From assembly GCA_025360105.1 (NCBI GenBank), contig JANYCT010000081.1, positions 23,035-87,034 of the forward strand: a DNA stretch of 64,000 nt, written 5' to 3'. Positions within the stretch are counted from its first letter, which is position 1; every line of letters starts with the position of its first letter. The notes beneath the pieces were generated by a model. It was not told the DNA's origin. It made no database searches and saw nothing but the letters and a program-made list of their open reading frames with translations. The translations under genes were made by a program, and so were the position numbers. Shown here piece after piece: positions 42,533 through 51,416 of the stretch. Origin of the DNA: Actinomycetes bacterium. Lineage in GTDB: Bacteria; Actinomycetota; Acidimicrobiia; Acidimicrobiales; Ilumatobacteraceae.

Positions 42533-43900
42533 ATGACTGCGCTCGACGAACCCTCTGCCCGTGAATCCCGCCTGCCCTGGCACATGCGTGGCAACTATGC
42601 CCCGGTGATGGACGAGGTCGAGGCCGTCGATCTGGCGGTCGTCGGCGCGTTGCCCGCCGAGCTGAACGGTCGCTATTTCCGCAATGGCGCGAATCCGATG
42701 AACGGGCCGACGATGCACTGGTTCGCCGGCGACGGGATGATCCACGGCATCCGCCTGCGCGAGGGCAAAGCCGAGTGGTATCGCAACCGGATGGTGCGCA
42801 CCAAGGCGCTTGCTGGGGCAGATCGCATGGACATGTCCACCGGCACAATGGACCTCACAGTTGGTCTGGCCAACACTCACATCGTGCGCCACGCCAACCG
42901 CATCCTCGCGCTCGAAGAAGGCAGCCTACCCAACGAGCTCACGCCAGAGCTCGAGACCGTCGGCCCCTACGACTTCGATGGCCGGCTCAATACGCCGATG
43001 ACCGCCCATCCGCACACGTGTGCCGATACGGGCGAGATGCATTTCTTCGGGTATGGCTTCATGCCGCCCTACGTCACCTATCACGTGGCCGATGCCGCGG
43101 GTCAGCTTGTGCACACCCAAGAAATCGTGGTTCCCGGACCCACAATGATTCACGACTTCGCGATCAGCAGAAACTACGCGATCTTCCTCGACTTACCCGT
43201 GGTGTTCAACATCGAGGATGCGATGAAGGGTGGCATGCCCTTCGGGTGGGATGCCGGCTATGGCGCTCGTATCGGTCTGCTGAACCGCGACGCGGCCCGT
43301 CGCGGCGAGCAGCCACGCTGGTTCGAGATCGACCTGTGCTACATCTTCCACATCATGAACGCGTGGGACGACGGCCCCGACGGCAACACGGTGTGGCTTG
43401 ACGCCGGTCGCCACGCCAGCATGTGGCAGGGCAGCGCCGACAGCATCGATCCGTGCTACCTGTGGCGCTGGCGCTTCGATCTGACCACCGGAGCTGTGCA
43501 CGAGGAGCAACTCGACGACCGCGAGCACGGCTTCCCGCGCATCGACGATCGCCGTTGCGGCCTGACAAACACCACTGGTTGGGCCGTCACCGGGCGCGAT
43601 CCGGGAGCGCGTGACATGGACGCAGCGAGCGGCATCATCAAGTACAACCTGACCAATGGCTCGAGCACGTTCCACGACTTCGGTGCCACGGTGTCATCGG
43701 GCGAGCCCGTGTTCGTGCCAGCAGCCGGAGCCACCGCCGAGGACGAGGGCTATGTGATGACGTACCTGTACGACCGGGCCACTGCCGGGTCATCATTCGT
43801 GGTGCTGAACGCGCAGGACATGAGCGCCGCGCCGATCGCGCTGGTACCGCTGCCGCAGCGCGTGCCGAACGGTTTCCATGGCAGCTGGATCGCCGACTGA
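42533..43900 (+). CDS. Carotenoid cleavage oxygenase
   Basis: A 455-residue seven-bladed beta-propeller dioxygenase. All four iron-binding histidines are visible: His159 (TAHPHT), His207 (MIHDFA), His273 (YIFHIMNAWDD) and His449 (NGFHGSWIAD). The N-terminal GRYFRNGANP and HWFAGDGMIHGI are family hallmarks. It cleaves carotenoids, stilbenes or lignin-derived stilbenoids; length and the N-terminal sequence are like bacterial lignostilbene/apocarotenoid oxygenases. ATG 42533 sits 65 bases after the peptidase gene. The substrate cannot be decided. Confidence 0.93.
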   Translation: MTALDEPSARESRLPWHMRGNYAPVMDEVEAVDLAVVGALPAELNGRYFRNGANPMNGPTMHWFAGDGMIHGIRLREGKAEWYRNRMVRTKALAGADRMDMSTGTMDLTVGLANTHIVRHANRILALEEGSLPNELTPELETVGPYDFDGRLNTPMTAHPHTCADTGEMHFFGYGFMPPYVTYHVADAAGQLVHTQEIVVPGPTMIHDFAISRNYAIFLDLPVVFNIEDAMKGGMPFGWDAGYGARIGLLNRDAARRGEQPRWFEIDLCYIFHIMNAWDDGPDGNTVWLDAGRHASMWQGSADSIDPCYLWRWRFDLTTGAVHEEQLDDREHGFPRIDDRRCGLTNTTGWAVTGRDPGARDMDAASGIIKYNLTNGSSTFHDFGATVSSGEPVFVPAAGATAEDEGYVMTYLYDRATAGSSFVVLNAQDMSAAPIALVPLPQRVPNGFHGSWIAD

Positions 43901-43932
43901 GCCGCGTCTATCTGAACGACGCAACAGTTGCG

Positions 43933-43971
43933 GGCGTCGCGAGACGCCGGGGGACTGCGGTCTACAGACCG
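43933..43971. terminator. Two hairpins between convergent carotenoid oxygenase and thiolase genes
   Basis: GGCGTC-GCGA-GACGCC (43933-43948) is a perfect 6-bp stem with a stable GNRA tetraloop, and CGGTCT-AC-AGACCG (43958-43971) is a second 6-bp inverted repeat that includes the thiolase stop codon. They fill the 61-base convergent gap. A T-tract is absent. Confidence 0.45.
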
Positions 43972-45164
43972 GACTTCTCGAGGATGTGGATGCCGCAGGC
44001 CGAGCCGAGGCCGATGACGTGCGCCAAGCCCACCTTCGCACCCTGAATCTGGCGATCGCCGGCTTCGTTGCGCAGGTGATGACACACCTCCCACACGTTG
44101 GCGATGCCGGTGGCGGCGATGGGGTGACCCTTCGATTCGAGGCCACCTGACACGTTCACGGGCATCGAGCCATCGCGCCAGGTGGCGCCGCTCTTGAAGA
44201 AGTCGGCCGCCCCGCCGGGCTCGCAGAGCATGAGGTTGTCGTAGTGCACCAGTTCGGCGGTGGCGAAGCAGTCGTGCAGTTCGACCAGGTCGAGGTCTTC
44301 CGGACCGATGCCCGCCTTTGCGTAGGCCTGCTCTGCCGCACGACGGGTGAGCGTGTTGACGTCGGGAAGCACTTGACATGCCTCCTGATAGGGATCGGAG
44401 GTGAGGATCGAGGCCGAGATCTTGACGGCACGGCGCTGCTGCTCGAGCGAGAGCGTCTTGAGCTTGGCGTCGCTGACCAACACTGCAGCGGCGCCGCCGT
44501 CGCAGTTGGCCGAGCACATCGCGCGGGTGTTGGGGTACGCGATCATCATGTCGTTCATGATCTCGTCGAGCGTGAAGCGCTTCTGGTACGCCGCCAACGG
44601 ATTGAGCGTGGAGTGGGCGTGGTTCTTCTCGCTGATGCCGGCGAACAGCGCGAAGTCGGCCCCGCCGTACTTGTGGGCGTACTCCATGCCGACCTGTGCG
44701 AACACGCCGGGCATGGTGTCGGTGCCGATGCGGCCGTCGGTGGCGGCAACGGCGCCGTAACGCCCGGCACGGTTCCAGGTCTTGCCGTCGTCCTTGCGGC
44801 TGCCGCCGGACAACAGGCCGACGCCGCTGAGCTTCTCGACGCCCACGGCGAGACCGAAGTCGCATTCGCCGGACTTGATCGACATGTACGCCACGCGCAA
44901 CGCGGTGGCGCCGGTGGCGCAAGCATTCGACACGTTGTAGGCCGGGATGCCGGTCTGGCCGATCTGCTTTTGGATCATCTGGGCGATGCCACCCTGACCC
45001 ATCAAACAGCCGGCGGCAATGACGCCCATATCGGCCATCGTGACGCCGCCATCGGCGAGCGCAGCCATTGCTGCTTGCGACGCGAGGTCGACGGTGTCTT
45101 TGTCGGTGTGCTTACCGAACTTGGTCATGTTGATCCCGAGGATCCAAACGTCATCGCTGGCCAT
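43962..45164 (-). CDS. Thiolase / SCP-x-type lipid-transfer thiolase
   Basis: A 400-residue thiolase. VSNACATGATALRVAYMSI has the nucleophile Cys82; LVELHDCFATAEL is the SCP-x-like substitution of the NEAFA motif; LESKGHPIAATGIA supplies the catalytic His; HVIGLGSACGIHIL is the C-terminal Cys region. These features fit the sterol-carrier-protein X/lipid-transfer thiolases found with DUF35 proteins, as here. It would release acetyl- or propionyl-CoA from 3-ketoacyl-CoA, for example of sterol or fatty chains. AAAGGA precedes ATG 45164. A 9-bp tandem repeat lies just upstream. Confidence 0.92.
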   Translation of the reverse strand: MASDDVWILGINMTKFGKHTDKDTVDLASQAAMAALADGGVTMADMGVIAAGCLMGQGGIAQMIQKQIGQTGIPAYNVSNACATGATALRVAYMSIKSGECDFGLAVGVEKLSGVGLLSGGSRKDDGKTWNRAGRYGAVAATDGRIGTDTMPGVFAQVGMEYAHKYGGADFALFAGISEKNHAHSTLNPLAAYQKRFTLDEIMNDMMIAYPNTRAMCSANCDGGAAAVLVSDAKLKTLSLEQQRRAVKISASILTSDPYQEACQVLPDVNTLTRRAAEQAYAKAGIGPEDLDLVELHDCFATAELVHYDNLMLCEPGGAADFFKSGATWRDGSMPVNVSGGLESKGHPIAATGIANVWEVCHHLRNEAGDRQIQGAKVGLAHVIGLGSACGIHILEKSGL

Positions 45165-45180
45165 GGCAGGTCCTTTTCTG

Positions 45181-45234
45181 TGAGTTCTGTGAGTTCTGGG
45201 AGTTCTGGGAGTTCTGTGAGTTCTGGGAGTGCGG
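45181..45234. repeat. 9-bp tandem repeat, about six units
   Basis: Six consecutive 9-base units TGAGTTCTG or GGAGTTCTG (the last degenerate, GGAGTGCGG) fill the spacer between the stop of the DUF35 gene and the thiolase start. The array ends 16 bases before the thiolase ATG. A multiple of three bases keeps any readthrough in frame. Confidence 0.9.
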
Positions 45235-45247
45235 TGTAAGGGGGCTA

Positions 45248-45691
45248 TCAGGCAGCGGGCTCGAAGGCAAAACCAACGGCTTCGGTGCCGGCTTCGTCGG
45301 CGCCGACGGTGTAGGTGGTGAGACGCACCTTCATACCGAGTGACACATGCTCGGGATCGGCCGACACGTTGGTGAGGTTGCCGCGCACGCTGGTGCCATC
45401 GCAATCGATGATGGCTGACACGAACGGTACCGGGATGCCCGGCGCGGCGAACGACACGATGGTGAACGAACGCACGGTGCCCTCGGTGGCGATGCTGGCG
45501 TCTTCGAACGAGGTGCCAAAGCACGAGGCACAGGCATTGCGCCGATCGAAGAAGCGGGCGCCGCACGAGGTGCACTGATGCGCAACGAGGTGGGGTGTGG
45601 GAGCGAGTTGGAGATACTCGACGAAGGGGATCTGTTCAGGCACGGGAGCAGTCTTCAAGATCAGGCACCCGCGAGGCAAAGCGAACGACAC
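45248..45691 (-). CDS. DUF35/OB-fold zinc-ribbon protein, thiolase partner
   Basis: A 147-residue protein with a rubredoxin-like zinc ribbon (CTSCGARFFDRRNACASC, four Cys) near residues 40-57 and an OB-fold: GTVRSFTIVSFAAPGIPVPFVSAIIDCDG, GMKVRLTTYTV. This is the ChsH2/DUF35 family, which binds acyl-CoA and usually works with an adjacent thiolase or hydratase; the thiolase follows on the same strand. The start is doubtful: GTG 45691 opens the longest frame, while TTG 45658 or a nearby site would give LKTAPVPEQIP. Confidence 0.88.
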   Translation of the reverse strand: MSFALPRGCLILKTAPVPEQIPFVEYLQLAPTPHLVAHQCTSCGARFFDRRNACASCFGTSFEDASIATEGTVRSFTIVSFAAPGIPVPFVSAIIDCDGTSVRGNLTNVSADPEHVSLGMKVRLTTYTVGADEAGTEAVGFAFEPAA

Positions 45692-45748
45692 GCCACATCG
45701 TCCGGCGATGCAATAACGTCACGTGGAGATTCGCTGAGAGGGGTCCTC

Positions 45749-47461
45749 ATGTTGGATGTAGTGGTCACCGGGGCAACGGTCATCGATGGCACGGGCGCGG
45801 CCGGGGTGGCGGCCGACATCGGCATTCGCGACGGCGTCATCGTGGAGATCGGGCAGATCACCGAATCGGCGCGTCAGACCATCGATGCCACGGATCAGGT
45901 GGTGACGCCCGGTTTCATCGACATCCACACGCATTACGACGCGCAGGCGTTCTGGGACACCACGCTCAGCCCGTCGCCACTGCACGGCGTGACCACGGTG
46001 ATGGGTGGCAACTGCGGTTTCACCATCGCGCCGCTGGCACCCGAGGACGGCGACTACCTGATGCGGATGTTGGCCCGTGTGGAGGGCATGCCGCTGGAAT
46101 CGTTACAGCAGGGCGTGCCGTGGGACTGGCGCACCACGGGCGAGTACCTCGACCGGCTCGACGGAACCCTCATGCCCAATGCCGGCTTCCTGGTCGGCCA
46201 CTCTGCGATCCGTCGCAGCGTGTTGAAGGATCAGGCCACCGAACGTGCCGCGACGCCCGAAGAAATCGTGCAAATGCAACAACTTCTGCGCGACGGACTT
46301 GCAGCCGGCGGCATGGGCTTTTCGTCCACGTGGTCCACCTCGCACAACGATCACACCGGCACGCCGGTGCCGTCGCGCCACGGCACGCGCGAAGAGATGG
46401 TCGCCCTCTGCAGCGTGGTGCGTGAGTTCCCCGGCACGACGCTCGAGTTCATTCCGCAGGTGGGCGCGTTCACCCCCGAGTCGTTCGATCTGATGGCCGC
46501 GATGAGCGTGGCTGCCAACCGCCCGCTGAACTGGAACCTGCTGCAGGTACAGGCGCAGAACTGGGAGCAGGTGCAGCATCAGCTCACGGGTGGCGACATT
46601 GCCGCGGCCCAGGGCGGTCGCGTGCTGGCGCTGACACTGCCCGACACGTTCCGTTTGCGCTTGAACCTGCGCAGTGGTTTCGTGCTCGACATCCTGCCCG
46701 GCTGGGACAAGCTGATGGCGCTCGAGCCGTCGGTGAAGCTCGCGATGTTGCGTGATCCCGCGGGCCGGGCGGAGATGAACCGCCTCGCCCAATCGGCCCC
46801 GGGCACGCTGCGCACGCTCGCGAACTGGGGCAATTACACCTTGCTCGAAACCTTCAGCCCGGCGTGGAAGCGCTTCGAGGGTCGAACCATCGGAGCCATC
46901 GCCACCGAGCTGGGCAAGAACCCGTGGGACGCCCTCGTCGACATCGTCATCGACGACGACCTGAACACCGTGATCGCCAGCATGGACACCGGGCAGACCG
47001 ATGCCAGCTGGGAGAAGCGGGTGGAGGTATGGCGCGACCCGCGCGCCATCGTGGGCGCATCAGATGCCGGCGCGCATCTCGACATGATCGACAGCTTCAG
47101 CTATGCCACCACGCTCATTGCACGAACCACTGTCGATCGCTCGCTCCTAGCGCTCGAAGAGGCGGTGCACTATCTCACTGGCGCGCCCGCTGCGCTCTAC
47201 GGACTCAATGGTCGGGGACGCTTGGCCGTTGGCAATGCGGCAGACATCGTGGTCTTCGATCGCAACAGCATCGGGCCGGGCGAGGTGTACACCAAGTTCG
47301 ATCTCCCCGGTGGCGCCGGCCGTGTCTACGGTGAGGCCAACGGCATCAGCCACGTACTCGTCAACGGCGTGCCGTGCGTACAACACGGCGAGCTGCTCGA
47401 TGCCCGCCCCGGCACCCTGCTGCGTAGCGGCCGCGACACGCACACCGTCACGGCGCAGTGA
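45749..47461 (+). CDS. N-acyl-D-amino-acid deacylase-like amidohydrolase
   Basis: A 570-residue amidohydrolase (Amidohydro_3). It begins LDVVVTGATVIDGTGAAG; metal-binding TPGFIDIHTHYDAQAFWD comes near residue 60, VMGGNCGFTIAP near residue 95 holds the D-aminoacylase Cys, GMGFSSTWSTSHNDHTG follows, and SDAGAHLDMIDSFSY gives the last Asp. Length is somewhat longer than D-aminoacylases (about 480-530). The gene is divergent from the DUF35 gene, with GAGAGGGG before ATG 45749. Its end overlaps the convergent lipoprotein gene by 14 bases. The actual substrate is unknown. Confidence 0.88.
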   Translation: MLDVVVTGATVIDGTGAAGVAADIGIRDGVIVEIGQITESARQTIDATDQVVTPGFIDIHTHYDAQAFWDTTLSPSPLHGVTTVMGGNCGFTIAPLAPEDGDYLMRMLARVEGMPLESLQQGVPWDWRTTGEYLDRLDGTLMPNAGFLVGHSAIRRSVLKDQATERAATPEEIVQMQQLLRDGLAAGGMGFSSTWSTSHNDHTGTPVPSRHGTREEMVALCSVVREFPGTTLEFIPQVGAFTPESFDLMAAMSVAANRPLNWNLLQVQAQNWEQVQHQLTGGDIAAAQGGRVLALTLPDTFRLRLNLRSGFVLDILPGWDKLMALEPSVKLAMLRDPAGRAEMNRLAQSAPGTLRTLANWGNYTLLETFSPAWKRFEGRTIGAIATELGKNPWDALVDIVIDDDLNTVIASMDTGQTDASWEKRVEVWRDPRAIVGASDAGAHLDMIDSFSYATTLIARTTVDRSLLALEEAVHYLTGAPAALYGLNGRGRLAVGNAADIVVFDRNSIGPGEVYTKFDLPGGAGRVYGEANGISHVLVNGVPCVQHGELLDARPGTLLRSGRDTHTVTAQ

Positions 47462-48092
47462 CCGCAAAGTACGTCTCATCGGGAGCGCCGGTTATCGTCA
47501 GCATGGTGATCGCGAGATCTGGGGTGTCCTGAAAGGCCAGCAACCCGGTGTCGAGTGCGCAGTAGATCTTGCTGTTCCCACCCGTGAACGGGACCTCGAC
47601 ACACGTGGCGGTCTGTCCCGCGATCTCGCGGGTGGAGGCTAGACCTGCGCCTACCATCGCGGCGGCGTCTTGGCGAAGACGCGCCGCGGGCGAGATCTGG
47701 TAAAAGTCGTGCGTGAGCGACTTGTCGCTGACCTGAGCATCGTCGATGGTGTTGGTGCAGCGGCCACTCGAAAGTTGGCAGGTCTGCGACCCTGACGACT
47801 TCTGGATGAAGCGTACGTTGCCGATGGTCACCGAGCGCTTCGTCGGGGTGGCGATGGCCACTGTGGCCGGCGTGGTGGTGTTCCCGAACTTGGTGAGCAG
47901 CGAGTAGGTGGCGGTAACGGGATCGACCGATGTTGATTCGAGCTTGTCGAGCACCGCCATGACGGCCGGGTCTGCCACCGTGGCGGCGACCGTGCCGAGG
48001 CTGGGTCGCTGACCCGTCTGACATGCACCCAACAGCGCCGAGCACATCAGCATCGCTACGAGCAGGCAGGGAATCGACCGGATGGGGAGCAT
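47448..48092 (-). CDS. Putative lipoprotein of unknown function
   Basis: A 214-residue protein with a short signal (LPIRSIPCLLVAMLMCSALL) ending in the lipobox LGAC, Cys24. The mature part is soluble with four Cys (SQTCQLSSGRCTN..., TATCVEV, IYCAL) that could form two disulfides, and hydrophilic beta-rich segments. I recognise no family; the pattern recalls actinobacterial LppX/LprG-like secreted lipoproteins only in outline. It converges with the amidohydrolase (14-base overlap) and is divergent from the membrane protein at 48165. Confidence 0.7.
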   Translation of the reverse strand: MLPIRSIPCLLVAMLMCSALLGACQTGQRPSLGTVAATVADPAVMAVLDKLESTSVDPVTATYSLLTKFGNTTTPATVAIATPTKRSVTIGNVRFIQKSSGSQTCQLSSGRCTNTIDDAQVSDKSLTHDFYQISPAARLRQDAAAMVGAGLASTREIAGQTATCVEVPFTGGNSKIYCALDTGLLAFQDTPDLAITMLTITGAPDETYFAVTAP

Positions 48093-48164
48093 ATGAATGC
48101 GAGCGTACGTGCTGCTACAGCGAAACGGTGGCGAGCGAGGGTTGTGTGCGTATCGTCGTGGTTT

Positions 48165-49019
48165 GTGATCCGTCTCGATGCCGCCACCGTGTTGTTGCAG
48201 TGGGCCACGGGTGGATTGCTCTTCTGCTGGTTCACGACGCGGCGGCGCTTGGTGGGTATCGGCTACGGCTGGCTGCTCCGCGGCACATACGGGCTGATGG
48301 CCCTGGGCGCGTTCGCGTGCGGGTTGGCATTCGGTGTCAAGCCGGTGCGCGAGGCGGCGGCACTCGGTGTCGCTGCGGCGGCGCTGTTTGCACTGGTCGT
48401 GTCGGTGATCCGCCGCAAGGCCGGCGTCAGCGGACAACAGGACGAGCACGATCGCCGCACCGAGCGCGTTGCCGAGATGACCGGCATCGATCGCGAGGCG
48501 CCCGTGCGTGTGGCCGGAGGCCCGGAGTTTCCCCCGGTGCTCGATCTCGTTGCCCCCATCATCGGATTGGTGGGACTCATCGCGGCAGGTATTGATTCTG
48601 GTGGCAACGATCTCGTCGCGATCATCCGCACAGTGGTGGGTGCGCTGTTCCTCGGAGCGATCACCGACGCCATGCTCCTCGGCCACTGGTATCTCGTGCA
48701 GCCGGGCCTGCCCCGAGGCCTGCTGAATGAATTGGTGCAGGTCACGATGTATGTGCTCCCGCTTGAAGTGATTGCGCTGCTGCTCCCCGTTGGCATGCTC
48801 AGCGTGCTCAGTGGGCGTGTCTCCGACGGCTGGAACGGCACGCTCGGCTACTTCTGGGTGGCCTGTGTGGTAACCACGGGCGTGCTGTGTTGGGTGACCC
48901 GGCGCGCACTTCGCGAGAAGTATTACTCGGCGGTGATGGCGGCCACGGGCCTGCTCTACCTCGCGATTCTCACCGCGTTCGGCACCGACCTGGTGGCCCG
49001 AGCGGTGCTTGCTGGCTGA
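48165..49019 (+). CDS. Polytopic membrane protein of unknown function
   Basis: A 284-residue protein with about eight hydrophobic segments and one hydrophilic loop (ERVAEMTGIDREAPVRVAG) in the middle. HWYLVQPGLPRGLLNELVQVTMYVLP resembles heme-protein or quinone-site sequences, but I find no definite motif. The start is taken as GTG 48165 (MIRLDAATVLLQWATGG); an ATG at 48093 directly abuts the opposite gene's start codon and gives a poor, Arg-rich N-terminus. It precedes the acyl-CoA dehydrogenase by 21 bases. Confidence 0.65.
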   Translation: MIRLDAATVLLQWATGGLLFCWFTTRRRLVGIGYGWLLRGTYGLMALGAFACGLAFGVKPVREAAALGVAAAALFALVVSVIRRKAGVSGQQDEHDRRTERVAEMTGIDREAPVRVAGGPEFPPVLDLVAPIIGLVGLIAAGIDSGGNDLVAIIRTVVGALFLGAITDAMLLGHWYLVQPGLPRGLLNELVQVTMYVLPLEVIALLLPVGMLSVLSGRVSDGWNGTLGYFWVACVVTTGVLCWVTRRALREKYYSAVMAATGLLYLAILTAFGTDLVARAVLAG

Positions 49020-49040
49020 GCCGCTTTAGCATCAGCGGTC

Positions 49041-50201
49041 ATGCAGCACATTCCGCGCACCCTCTTCGCCGACGAGCACGATCAGTTCCGCTCGACCTTC
49101 CGTCAGTGGCTCGACAACGAGGTAGTCCCGAACCACGAGCAGTGGGAGCGCGACGGCATCGTGCCGCGCGACATCTGGCTGCAGGCCGGTAAACACGGCT
49201 TCTTGGGGCTTACCGTGCCCGAACAGTTCGGCGGAGGTGCGACCGATGACTACCGCTTTGCCGCGGTCATGGCCGAGGAAATCGGTCTCACCGGTGTCAT
49301 CGGAAGCGCGAACGGAATGACCTTACACAACGACATCGTGTTGCCGTACTTCATCGACCTGTGCAACGACGAGCAGCAGGCACGCTGGCTGCCCGGCATG
49401 GTCACCGGCGAGACCATCGGTGCCATTGCGATGACTGAGCCGAATACGGGCAGCGATCTGGTGGGAATCAAGACCACAGCGGTTCGCCATGGCGACTCGT
49501 TCGTGGTGAATGGAGCGAAGACCTTCATCTCCAACGGCATCCACAGCGACGTGGTGATCACGGTGTGCAAGACCGATCCAGACAAGGCGCACCGCGGCAT
49601 GAGCCTGCTCATCCTCGAGCGGGGCATGCCGGGCTTCGAGCGTGGTCGCAACCTCGACAAGATGGGCATGCACGCGCAGGACACCGCCGAACTGTTCTTC
49701 ACCGATGTCGAAGTGCCGGCGGCGAACCTGTTGGGGCAGGAGGGCATGGGCTTCATCTACCTGATGACCAACCTCGCCCAGGAGCGTCTCGGCATCGCGG
49801 TGGGTGCGGTTGCCGTCGCGCAGGCAGCCGTTGACTGGACCGTGGAGTACACCGTCGAGCGCAAAGCATTCGGGCAATCGATCGCGCACTTCCAGCACAG
49901 CAAGTTCCTGCTCGCCGAGCTCGCCACCGAGGTGCAGATCGCGCAGGTCTACATCGATCGCTGCGTCGAGTTGCACCTCAACCGCGAACTCACTCCCGAG
50001 CAGGCCGCCGCCGCGAAGTTCTGGTGCACCGAACTGCAGAACAAGGTGGTGGATCGCTGCGTGCAACTGCACGGTGGCTACGGCTACATGCGGGAGTACC
50101 CCATCGCCCGGGCGTGGGCCGACAGCCGTATCCAGACCATCTACGGCGGCACGAGCGAGATCATGAAGGAAATCGTCGGCCGTAGCGTGGTCGGCGGCTG
50201 A
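49041..50201 (+). CDS. Acyl-CoA dehydrogenase
   Basis: A 386-residue FAD enzyme. IAMTEPNTGSDLVGIKT (residues about 130-146) is the FAD/substrate signature, TFISNGIHSDVVI the middle domain, ERLGIAVGAVAVAQAAVDWT and AFGQSIAHFQHSKFLLAE the C-terminal helices, QLHGGYGYMREYP the second signature, and YGGTSEIMKEIVGR contains Glu373, the catalytic base position of medium-chain-type enzymes. It oxidises acyl-CoA to 2-enoyl-CoA with electrons to ETF. It belongs with the neighbouring thiolase and CoA transferase in acid catabolism. Confidence 0.95.
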   Translation: MQHIPRTLFADEHDQFRSTFRQWLDNEVVPNHEQWERDGIVPRDIWLQAGKHGFLGLTVPEQFGGGATDDYRFAAVMAEEIGLTGVIGSANGMTLHNDIVLPYFIDLCNDEQQARWLPGMVTGETIGAIAMTEPNTGSDLVGIKTTAVRHGDSFVVNGAKTFISNGIHSDVVITVCKTDPDKAHRGMSLLILERGMPGFERGRNLDKMGMHAQDTAELFFTDVEVPAANLLGQEGMGFIYLMTNLAQERLGIAVGAVAVAQAAVDWTVEYTVERKAFGQSIAHFQHSKFLLAELATEVQIAQVYIDRCVELHLNRELTPEQAAAAKFWCTELQNKVVDRCVQLHGGYGYMREYPIARAWADSRIQTIYGGTSEIMKEIVGRSVVGG

Positions 50202-50223
50202 GCCGAGGTCGCTTCGATTCGCG

Positions 50224-51399
50224 TCAGGCGATGATGCCAGCGGCGCGCAGTGCAACGGGGTCAAGGCCCAACTCGGTGACGATCTCGTCGCTGTGTTGGC
50301 CGTAGCGCGGCGCGTGATCGCCCATTGCGGCGGGCGTCTCGCTGAAACGCGCCGCTGGCCGGGGCTCGCGCACCGTTCCGGCGGTCGGATGCTGACGAAC
50401 CGCGAACACGTCGTTGTGCACGACCTGTGCGTCGTTGGGGAGTTCGGCGAGTGAGGTGATGGCCGCCGCTGGAACGTCGAACTCGGCAGCGCCAGCCAGA
50501 AAGTCAGCGAGTGATGTGGTGCGTGCGTTCTCGCGCAGTACCGGAAGCAGCGTGTCGAGGTTGCTCATGCGCGCACCCATCGTGGCGTAGCGCTCGTCGT
50601 CGCAGAGGTGGCCGAGACCGACAGAGCGGAAGTACCCGTGAAATTCGCTGTCGGTGACCGCAGTGACGGCGGCGTAGCCGTCGGCGAAATCGGCCACGGC
50701 GTAGTTCGCCCCGATGGTGGTGGTACGCACGGCGTCGTCGTCGAGCAACATCGCGTCCATTGCCGAATCGGGCCACACGAATGAGATGGCTGCGTCGAGC
50801 ATTGCCAACTCGATGTGTTGTCCGTTCGTCATGCCGCGTTCACGGGCGAACAGCGCGGCGCTGATGGCCTGTGCCGCGGTGAGCGAGGTGACCTTGTCGC
50901 AGACGAGTGTGCGGAAGAGTTCGGGTTTTCCGGTGGCGGGATCGGTCTGCACTGAGGCCAGCCCGGACGATGCCTGGATCACGTTGTCGTAGACACGCTG
51001 GTTGCTCTTCGGGCCGGTTGGTCCGAAGCCGCTGATGGACACATAGATCAAGCGAGGGTTGATGGCTGCGACGTCGGCGTAGCCCAAGCCGAGGCGATCC
51101 ATCGCACCGGGGCGGAAGTTCTGGATGAGCACATCAGCATCCCCGATGAGCCGCTTCACGATGTCGAGGCCCTCGGGCTTCTTCACATCAGCCACAAGGC
51201 TGCGCTTACCGCGATTGTTCGTGGCGAAGATGCCGGTCATGCCACCCTTGCTACTGCCGAGATAGCGCATCATGTCGCCGAGCCCGGGTGACTCGACCTT
51301 GATCACCTCGGCACCCTGATCGGCGAGCATCATCGCGGCCAGCGGCCCCGAGATCATCACCGACATGTCCACGACCTTCACCCCATGCATTGGCCCCAT
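50224..51399 (-). CDS. CaiB/BaiF family III CoA transferase
   Basis: A 391-residue family III CoA transferase. VKVVDMSVMISGPLAAMMLADQGAEVIKVESPG is the typical N-terminus, RGKRSLVADVKKPEGLDIVKRL and VLIQNFRPGAMDRLGLGY follow, and IYVSISGFGPTGP is a family motif; the catalytic Asp should be in the CDKVTSL region near residue 168. It moves CoA between carboxylic acids or racemises 2-methylacyl-CoA. Context (acyl-CoA dehydrogenase on one side) supports catabolism of acids. The gene follows an MFS transporter gene on the same strand by 17 bases. Confidence 0.92.
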   Translation of the reverse strand: MGPMHGVKVVDMSVMISGPLAAMMLADQGAEVIKVESPGLGDMMRYLGSSKGGMTGIFATNNRGKRSLVADVKKPEGLDIVKRLIGDADVLIQNFRPGAMDRLGLGYADVAAINPRLIYVSISGFGPTGPKSNQRVYDNVIQASSGLASVQTDPATGKPELFRTLVCDKVTSLTAAQAISAALFARERGMTNGQHIELAMLDAAISFVWPDSAMDAMLLDDDAVRTTTIGANYAVADFADGYAAVTAVTDSEFHGYFRSVGLGHLCDDERYATMGARMSNLDTLLPVLRENARTTSLADFLAGAAEFDVPAAAITSLAELPNDAQVVHNDVFAVRQHPTAGTVREPRPAARFSETPAAMGDHAPRYGQHSDEIVTELGLDPVALRAAGIIA

Positions 51400-51416
51400 G
51401 CGGGCATCGTTGCATG

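Noticed and set aside
44244..45239. 331-codon plus-strand frame opposite thiolase
   Set aside because: Shadow of the thiolase gene, His/Gly/Val-rich with no motif.
45165..45247. 9-bp repeats as coding sequence of a longer thiolase
   Set aside because: The frame reads as low-complexity Pro-Arg-Thr-His; the family start with AAAGGA upstream is at 45164.
48093..48164. ATG 48093 as the start of the membrane protein
   Set aside because: It abuts the start codon of the opposite gene, gives an Arg-rich N-terminus, and lacks room for a promoter or Shine-Dalgarno; GTG 48165 is better.
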